From Alopecurus myosuroides (taxonomy: Eukaryota > Streptophyta > Magnoliopsida > Poales > Poaceae): a DNA stretch of 64,000 nucleotides. Below the pieces are notes generated by a model. The model was not told where the DNA came from. It searched no databases and worked only from the letters and a program-made list of their open reading frames with translations. Made by a program: the position numbers and the translations under genes. Positions within the stretch are counted from its first letter, which is position 1. Every line of letters begins with the position of its first letter. Shown here one piece after another: positions 57,900 through 64,000 of this stretch. The stretch spans positions 576,628,610 to 576,692,609 of the forward strand of contig CM054057.1 in assembly GCA_028641055.1 (NCBI GenBank). Direction: 5' to 3'.

Positions 57900-58733
57900 A
57901 ACAAGTATTATCTATAAGACCATCATCAAGATCATCAAAAATTTCTTCAATAGTGCAAATAGTTCTTTTTAGGAGGACTATCTAAATTTAACTTTCCCAA
58001 AATTCTAGGAGAATCAAGGATATTTCTTTTATTAATAAGATGATCACTTTTAGTTTTTCTCACATTAGGCATTCCTCCAACAATTTTAGAAGTTCCTTCC
58101 CTATTGGCAGGTGAATCAGTTTTCGATTAAGGGTTCTTAGGAACATACATGAACTTGGGTTTCTTTCCTACCATTGTTTCCATTATTTTAGTCTTGAGTG
58201 AGGACAAAGTGGCTCCCAAAATTTCTATAACCTCCTCAATTTTGTCTATTCTAGTCGGTTCATTTTCACTAGCCTTTATAGTTTCAACAATTTTAATCCT
58301 CTTAGAAATATTATTTATAGAGCCATCTAGTTATCCACGTGATCTGTCAACTTTTATGTATCTCATTTTGCTTCTCAATATTAGAAATATTCTTGTCCAT
58401 AACAGCCAACCTATCTAAAACATGTTTCAATGTAACCTTAGTTTAATTTCGTCAATAGGTGGATTCCCCACTAAGCTTTCAATAATATTAAGAGCCTCCA
58501 AATTTTAAGCTCCTAAGAAGTTTCAACCCATTAAAGTTTCAAGGATATATCTATACCAATTCGTTACACCAACATAAAAATTCTAAGAAGGATAGTGGTG
58601 CCTTGCTTCTTGGTAGATTTATTTTGAGCATCATTAATTCTATACACACCATCTTTTGAACTCTCCCTTCTCTTTGTTTGAAGGTGAGGACCTTAGCTTT
58701 AGGAAACATGACAAAAGTAATAGAGCTGGACAT
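57900..58733 (-). pseudogene. Degraded gag of the second non-autonomous element
   Basis: A minus-strand ATG at 58733 starts MSSSITFVMFPKAKVLTFKQ, similar in style to gag N-termini of this group. The frame then breaks repeatedly. Later fragments around 58500-58150 correspond to the ESLVG and coiled-coil parts seen in the first element. Multiple stops are present and no pol domain follows. Confidence 0.5.
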
Positions 58734-58910
58734 ACTAACAAAACAAAGATAAAAGCAAACTAACAAATCAAGTAAAAGACTAGAAATTAGAAGTCTATTT
58801 TTTTGGATTTTTGATATAAGAGAAACAAGGCTAAACAAAAGTAAACTAAGCAAGAACCAAACAAAATAGAGAAAGTGGATTTGTGTAACCCCTAGCTGAA
58901 AGCTTGAAGT

Positions 58911-58927
58911 CCCCGTCAATGGCGTCA
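58911..58927 (-). promoter_or_regulatory. Degenerate Asp-tRNA primer-binding site
   Basis: The minus strand reads TGACGCCATTGACGGGG, three changes from TGGCGCCGTTGCCGGGG, 9 bp from the 5' LTR inner edge (58937). Confidence 0.75.
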
Positions 58928-58936
58928 GAAAATGTA

Positions 58937-60552
58937 TGCTTGTTGCCGTGATCACACAACCGTAGGGAAACCCCAAGAGGAAGGTATGATCTAATCAGCA
59001 GCGAATTTCCCCGCAGTTAAGGAACCATGGTGGTCAATCCAGTGGGACTTTGAAGTCTCTCATTAGGTTGCTTGTTGACTGGTGCTACAAGCATGGACCT
59101 GCACGCAAACACAAATCCTCTCTTGCTCCCAACTTTGCGAGAAGGTTGTCAATCTTCCCGCCTTGCTGAATACTAGAGAATTAATTGTATCCAATGGTTG
59201 GAGAACATTAAATGAAAATGGAACAGAGAGCAAGTGATGATGAAAACAAGTCAATAATGTTGTAATCAATAAGGAATTAGGACCGGAGGCCATAGTTTCA
59301 CTAGTGATGTCTCTCTTAAGAACAGTAAACATGCTGGGTGAACAAATTACAGCTGGGCAATTGAAAAATCATGAACTTATAGCAATACTATTATGAAGAA
59401 ATATAGCTCACAGATTCTAACATTGTCGACATTACGTCAAAATAAATAGACCGCCATCCGACAACATCTATTACTAAAATTCCACATTGAGATAGAAATC
59501 CATCAAATCTCGCTGGTATTATGTTGTGGCAACGAAGTGATTGCTTGTGTGCAACAGAGAAATGCATTAATTACAATATATAATTTAAGCATACATAGAC
59601 AAGAACACCGCCGTTTTCTCCCTAGTGGCAACAACACATCATCCACCCATCACGTTTCTGTCACTCGAGCACAGATGCAAAGGAGGCATGAACCCACTAT
59701 CTAGAATATAAACCCTCTCTTGGAGGTGCACACAATAACTTGGCCAAGGAAATCATACATACCGAAGAACATTGCTATACAAGATTAAAACTCTCTAAAC
59801 ATATAAGTGAAGCAACTCAATATGGCATGCACAAAATAATCATAATCGCATGGTTCATCGGATCCCCGCAAACACGACATGTTGCAATTGCATAAGGTGA
59901 TCTTGATCATGTAGGGCGGGTCGCAAGATCTAAACATGGTGGCACAAGGAGGAGAGAACACCATCTAACTACTGCTATGGACCCGTAGTTCCAGGATGAA
60001 CTACTCACGCATCTGTCTGCAGGCAATCGTGACAATGTAGTGGCCTTCGGTGATGACCGCCCTCTCCGGCAGTGTGCCAGAGCAGGACTACAGAAGTCCT
60101 AGATTCGACTTTAGAGGTGACAATGCATTTGTATGTTTTTCATGGAAAATTTCTCCGTCCCCGAAGTTTTTAGGGTTAAAGAAAATTTATTGGCGAAGAG
60201 GCGGCGCGACGCAGTGGCTAGGGCCACGAGGGGCCCACAAGGCGCGACCTAGGGTGTGTCCACGCCTGGTACCCCTTTGGTGTCCCCTGGCTCCCCTCCG
60301 CCCCTCCTTTGGACTTCGTCTTCGTTCCGGTTAAAAAATGACTTCTGTGTTTTTTCAGGACTTTTGGCGAATATTTTCTTTAGAACTTTTCTGAAACATA
60401 AAAACAGCAGAAAATATAAACAAGCTATAGGCATCTTGTTAATTAGTTAGTTCGTGAAATCATCTGAAAAACTAAGTAAAACATGTAAAAAACATGTAAG
60501 AACATAAAAAAAACATAGCATAAAAAATTCTAGATACGTTTGGAACGTATCA
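58937..60552 (-). repeat. 5' LTR of the 53.6-60.6 kb element (1616 bp)
   Basis: Plus-strand start TGCTTGTTGCCGTGATC, end GGAACGTATCA. Many differences from 53575-55217 are visible throughout, including indels, so the insertion is clearly older than the copia element. Confidence 0.88.
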
Positions 60553-60557
60553 GTTGA

Positions 60558-61420
60558 CGCCGCAGGCAATTGGAGGACATGACTGCAGCGGTGATGATTG
60601 CTAGAACGGTGATGGAGAGTTTTTGCGAGCTTCATGATGTGTTTTCAGACGATTCGAAGACACACAAGTTGTGGAGGCTTTGGAAATCAGGGAATTTCGG
60701 ACTTGCTGGCGACTTTTTTACAGCATGAGCAAAAATACCAAGCAACATGTCTAAGATTCATCCATACTTTACATGATGGTGGTACACTCTCATATGCACA
60801 AATTGTGGAGGAGATCAAGGCAAGAGAGATTTTTTTTTGATGTTGTATCGTTTGTCCATGAAGGTAGAGCGTTGAAGAAATAAGCACATATCCCAGCGAA
60901 GTGCTATGTGGGTTTCGATATAGGCCGCCACATGTGGCTGGTCCAGCCTCTAGTCGGAGTTTATATCCCTGACAATACAAACAACAGAATAAAATGGGGT
61001 TCTATGCCTAAAAAAATATGCATACAAATATAGGGACCCATATACACACCGGATGGTAAAATTATATGCCCGCCTAGGTCACGCTTAGGACGATTAAGCG
61101 CCTCCTAGGCACAATGCCAACTGCTTCGCCCGCGCTAGCGTTTTTTTGAATATATTAATATATCTAATGCATTACGCCAAATTTCGACCTCTTTCACTCT
61201 CGGCTCTTCTCTGCTTCACATAAGAGGCATTCTATTTGTCCCAAAATGTAAGGAATGTTTGATTTCTTTTGTCGTCCACACACAACCTTGACTATATTCT
61301 CACTTATAGAATGTCTACAAAATCAGTATAAAGAAGTATTGCTAAATGAATTTCACAAGAAAAATAAAACTTAGCGATAACATTCATATTCATGCCAAGT
61401 TCATATATTTGTGTACTAAG
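60558..61420. other. Intergenic DNA, no feature recognised
   Basis: Mixed-composition DNA. Short open frames such as 60634-60840 show no domain. Near 61070-61125 there is a CGCCTAGG/CGCTTAGG-rich patch resembling small DNA-element debris. Nothing firm can be called. Confidence 0.4.
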
Positions 61421-61605
61421 AGTGGTGCTACACTTACGGACGGGCCTTACGGATTGGTGTTACGGGATTAGATGGGTTCGTTAGAGGGTCGACCCCCCAC
61501 ATGAAATTCAGGGGGTGATTTAAGGGTGTGCACTAATCAGGAGAAGACACGTAAACTTGTAAGGCTTCGTCCGTAAGTTGTATGCCCGTAGGATTATCAG
61601 CGCAC
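61421..61605. mobile_element. Putative MITE with CTTACGGACG inverted arms
   Basis: CTTACGGACGGGCCTTAC (61433-61450) and the reverse complement of 61560-61578, CTTACGGACGAAGCCTTAC, form imperfect inverted arms around a ~110-bp core. Outer sequences (GTGCTACA and TGATAATCC) do not pair well, so the exact ends and TSD are unclear. Confidence 0.4.
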
Positions 61606-63072
61606 TAACATTACAAACAACAGAGTACTCTATACTACGTACTGATCAAATTCATACATTAAAGACCAAACAAAGTTAAACACAGTTTGAGAGCAAGTAC
61701 TCACGGAGATTGTGTGTAATTTATTCTCTCTGAAAACCATGTGTAGAAGCACTTAAATTGGATCGACACGAAATTCAGAAAACTGAGCTCCATAAATCTG
61801 CAATTCAACCGCAACATTACTCTAGTGCTACGGAGGACAAGCTACACTGTATGAATCTGGACAGCAACAGGTCAGTGAAGGTAGCCCACGGCTACAGGTT
61901 CAATCAAAGAAAATGTGGATTAGTGGCAATCCTGCAGCTATGGCTACAGTGGTCGCGCAGTCGATATTGATTTGGTCCCAATGATGATGATGTTGGAAAC
62001 TTATGGAGGCCTGACCCACAGAAGGATCTCACACACATTTATGGCATATGGGCTGCTGTTTAATCATTCAAGGAGGCCATCTTTTCCCGTTTTCTCCCCA
62101 AGCAATAGCCAAGGGATGCGTCAAAAATTGGAGGGAAATGTACTTTAAATTCAGTTGAACTTCTAGCTCGTACATGCATTAATTGATCGATCATAACTGA
62201 GAGTAGACAACACACTGATGTGCATGTTGTCTTCCTAGCTAGTATTTAGCTATATACTCCCAGTGTACTACTGGTCCATACATAGTTAAGGTGTTGAGCT
62301 AACTTATTTGTTCGGTTATGTACGTCTGCATTAACCTCCCAAGGAAATAGATTCAGAGTGCAAATGATGGTGTGTAAATATATATGTTCAGTTACAAGCT
62401 CTCAAGACAGCGCAGCAATGGCCGATGGCCCTGGCCTGGCCATGTGACCCCGAGCAGGTCTCGCAGATGGAGGGAGAGAGATCTAGAGACAGAAAGATAG
62501 CATAGCTGCTTTGGCCAGTAAATACACTAATTACCACTAACTTCGTGTCGCATTGTGAAGAAAGCTGCCCCTACATTCTTCCAGATATTGACTGCAAGCT
62601 AGGTAGCTATAGGCAGGCAGATCGATCTTATAAGGTGATACTGAAACCTAGAAGCTCCATCCAGGCCTCGAGGTTTGTTTCAGCTGCCCCTGTAATTCCC
62701 ATCTGCACATCTCTAGATCAACGCACATCAGTAGATCAAGGCACAAAAAGAAGAAGTATATACCACTATATTTATTAGACAAAATAGTGTACTTCTGCGA
62801 TGTAAGAGCGAGAGAGCAGCGATGCGGGGTGTGATATATAGGCTCGTGTCAACGTGGTGTCCATTGAATTCTGCAGGTATGCTTGAATGCCCGTACGGTT
62901 GCGGGGACGTTGGATCCGGACGGGCAGCCCCTCCGACGTGGCCAGCTGCATGCATGCATGCTAAAAATGGCCGTGGATCGATGGCAGAGGATTCATGGCC
63001 CGGTGTTTGTGTGCCCTACTAGCTACTACGTTCTGCAAATTTCCTTATTATAATTGTAATTTTTTAAACTAT
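61606..63072. other. Intergenic DNA, no gene recognised
   Basis: Contains a short hairpin (62206-62233), AT-rich and GATC/AGCTAGC-rich stretches typical of grass upstream regions, and short frames without domains. It might be the flank of a gene outside the window, but this is not supported by sequence. Confidence 0.4.
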
Positions 63073-63089
63073 GTGAGAGATTTTCATTT

Positions 63090-63310
63090 TTTTTTTCGAG
63101 AAACACAGTGCAAACGCAAGCTCATATACACGCGCATACACTCACCCCTATGAACGCACACACGCACACCCTACCACTATGAGCACCTCCGAGGGACTGA
63201 GCGAATATTCCGCCTAAATGCGACACACATGTGTCAAACCTTGAGTTTGAACTTTAGTGGGCTAAGGGTACAACAGCCCTTCTAACCATTCAACCACAGG
63301 TTGGTTCGCT
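63090..63310 (-). mobile_element. Au-like tRNA-derived SINE
   Basis: On the minus strand it starts near 63310 with ACCTGTGGTTGAATGGTTAG (tRNA-derived A-box region) and a degenerate B box (AGTTCAAACTCAAGG). It continues with CTCAGTCCCTCGGAGGTGCT, GGGTGTGCGTGTGTGCGTTC and GTATGCGCGTGTATATGAGC, and ends in a poly-A tail (plus-strand T run, 63087-63096). Flanking GTGAGAGATTTTCATTT (63073-63089) and GTAAGAGATTTGTCATTT (63311-63328) form a ~17-bp TSD with two or three changes. The body matches what I remember of the Au SINE family of wheat, with a shortened middle. Confidence 0.75.
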
Positions 63311-63328
63311 GTAAGAGATTTGTCATTT

Positions 63329-64000
63329 GTATTAATTAAAGAAGCAAGTTGTCAAATTAATTAGTGGAAGATATGGAGAAAACGGGTACATTCGCACCCG
63401 TCAACCGTCGTAGAACACGACCGTCCCAATCACACGTAACACCATTTTCGTGATTGATTACAAAGTTGAATTTTCTTTGTTAATTGTTTCTGCTGTTTTC
63501 TCCTTTTTTTTTCACCCTCCAAACGATCTGGGGCGAAATTGTTTCATGATCTATTAATAAAACGTATGGCTGAAATCTGCATATTTAAGCCGCATATGAA
63601 TATTACCAGATATCAAGAGTTTTTATAACTTTATTTTAGTAAAAAGTGCACCTTCTATTTTTTTTAGAAAAGCCCGACTTTACACAAATATCTAGTAACA
63701 TTAGGTGGTCTCCATTTTCCAAAGTGCTCTCACATACAGCGGGTAATTTGGGACGTTTTGGGACCTTCACCGAATTAACACTTATTATCCTTCCTTTGTG
63801 TAATCCATTTTACCGATTACGTTGTGCCGGTCCTTAAAATCAAACAAAATTCTCCTTAGAAGTTGTCCCAAAATTCGCACGAAGCAGAAGGAAAAGATTG
63901 GACTGGTCGCAAAGCAGCAGGGTTCCTTTTTCATTCATCCGACGACTGACATGGAGTGAGATGATCGATCGGTGCAGCCCGAGAATTATTAGGCCTGATC
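63329..64000. other. Terminal stretch, nothing recognised
   Basis: AT-rich DNA with short T-runs. No ORF with a domain, repeat or TE terminus visible up to the window edge. Confidence 0.4.

Larger units (their letters stand above)
53575..60552 (-). mobile_element. Second complete non-autonomous LTR retrotransposon (Asp-primed)
   Basis: LTRs at 53575-55217 and 58937-60552 flank a 3.7-kb interior. TSD GTTGA is exact (53570-53574 and 60553-60557). Orientation is minus: 5' LTR at right, mutated Asp primer site at 58911-58927, gag-like remnant below 58733, no pol. Interior landmarks match the 33.5-40.3 kb element (GGGGATGC near the 3' LTR side, AAGCGCTTTTTAACGCCTTT at about 57860, GGCATCCCCAAG at 57256). 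The two are related families of the same non-autonomous group, and this one is more degraded. Confidence 0.9.

Noticed and set aside
1..64000. CRISPR arrays, bacterial operons, phage or plasmid features
   Set aside because: Sequence content is plant nuclear TE DNA throughout. The tandem repeats lack the uniform short-repeat and unique-spacer structure of CRISPR.
1..64000. Endogenous pararetrovirus or other integrated plant virus
   Set aside because: The only reverse transcriptase is a Ty1-copia type with RNase H at the C-terminus and LTRs. No movement- or coat-protein-like text was seen.

Overview
This window is plant nuclear DNA from the grass tribe Triticeae (wheat, goat-grass, barley or a close relative), and it is almost entirely nested transposable elements. 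I base this on CACTA elements with TNPA and TNPD genes, LTR elements primed by initiator-Met or Asp tRNA, Stowaway and Harbinger-type MITEs, an Au-like SINE, and target-site duplications (TSDs) that can be read directly. No clearly intact host gene is visible. The best remaining coding regions are an AP2/ERF-like ORF (4143-4793, minus) inside a small GC-rich cassette and a disrupted Ty1-copia gag-pol (43.3-47.8 kb).

Layout, left part. 1-3735 is a decayed CACTA element on the minus strand: a TNPA-like gene, an intron full of tandem repeats, a GC-rich leader and ACCGGT-rich subterminal repeats. 3970-4910 is the AP2-like cassette. 4940-5313 and 20989-22770 are one tandem array of a roughly 670-bp unit. 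It is split by a solo LTR (TSD TGGAC) that runs from 5319 to 20988. Inside that solo LTR sits an array of three 4.4-kb LTRs separated by two 0.5-kb spacers (6275 to about 20492). The last tandem unit is interrupted by a segment of about 585 bp with a minisatellite, CCAAT boxes and a TATA box.

Layout, middle. 22770-33456 is a CACTA element on the minus strand whose terminus is visible at 33451-33456. Its TNPD gene carries two solo LTRs (23155-24739 and 27111-31620). Removing each solo LTR and one TSD copy rejoins the TNPD reading frame at that site. A small coiled-coil/transmembrane ORF precedes TNPD. 33537-40307 is a complete non-autonomous LTR retrotransposon on the minus strand (TSD CCCGT, Asp-tRNA primer site, gag remnant only). 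40482-41575 is a frameshifted pseudogene that still has its TATA box.

Layout, right part. 43008-48076 is a young Ty1-copia element whose two 235-bp LTRs differ at one base. It is flanked by low-copy sequence in which a block of about 300 bp is present twice (41.93-42.29 kb and 49.49-50.14 kb). After that come a Stowaway MITE, a decayed retroelement, a Harbinger-type MITE and a second Asp-primed non-autonomous LTR element (53575-60552, TSD GTTGA). The right edge has a putative MITE, an Au-like SINE with its TSD, and otherwise unrecognised AT-rich DNA.

The window works as a stratified record of insertions more than as a set of cooperating genes. The more unusual items are the three-LTR array, a tRNA-like module inside each of those LTRs, the promoter-like minisatellite insert, the AP2-like cassette and the small coiled-coil/membrane ORF of the CACTA element.
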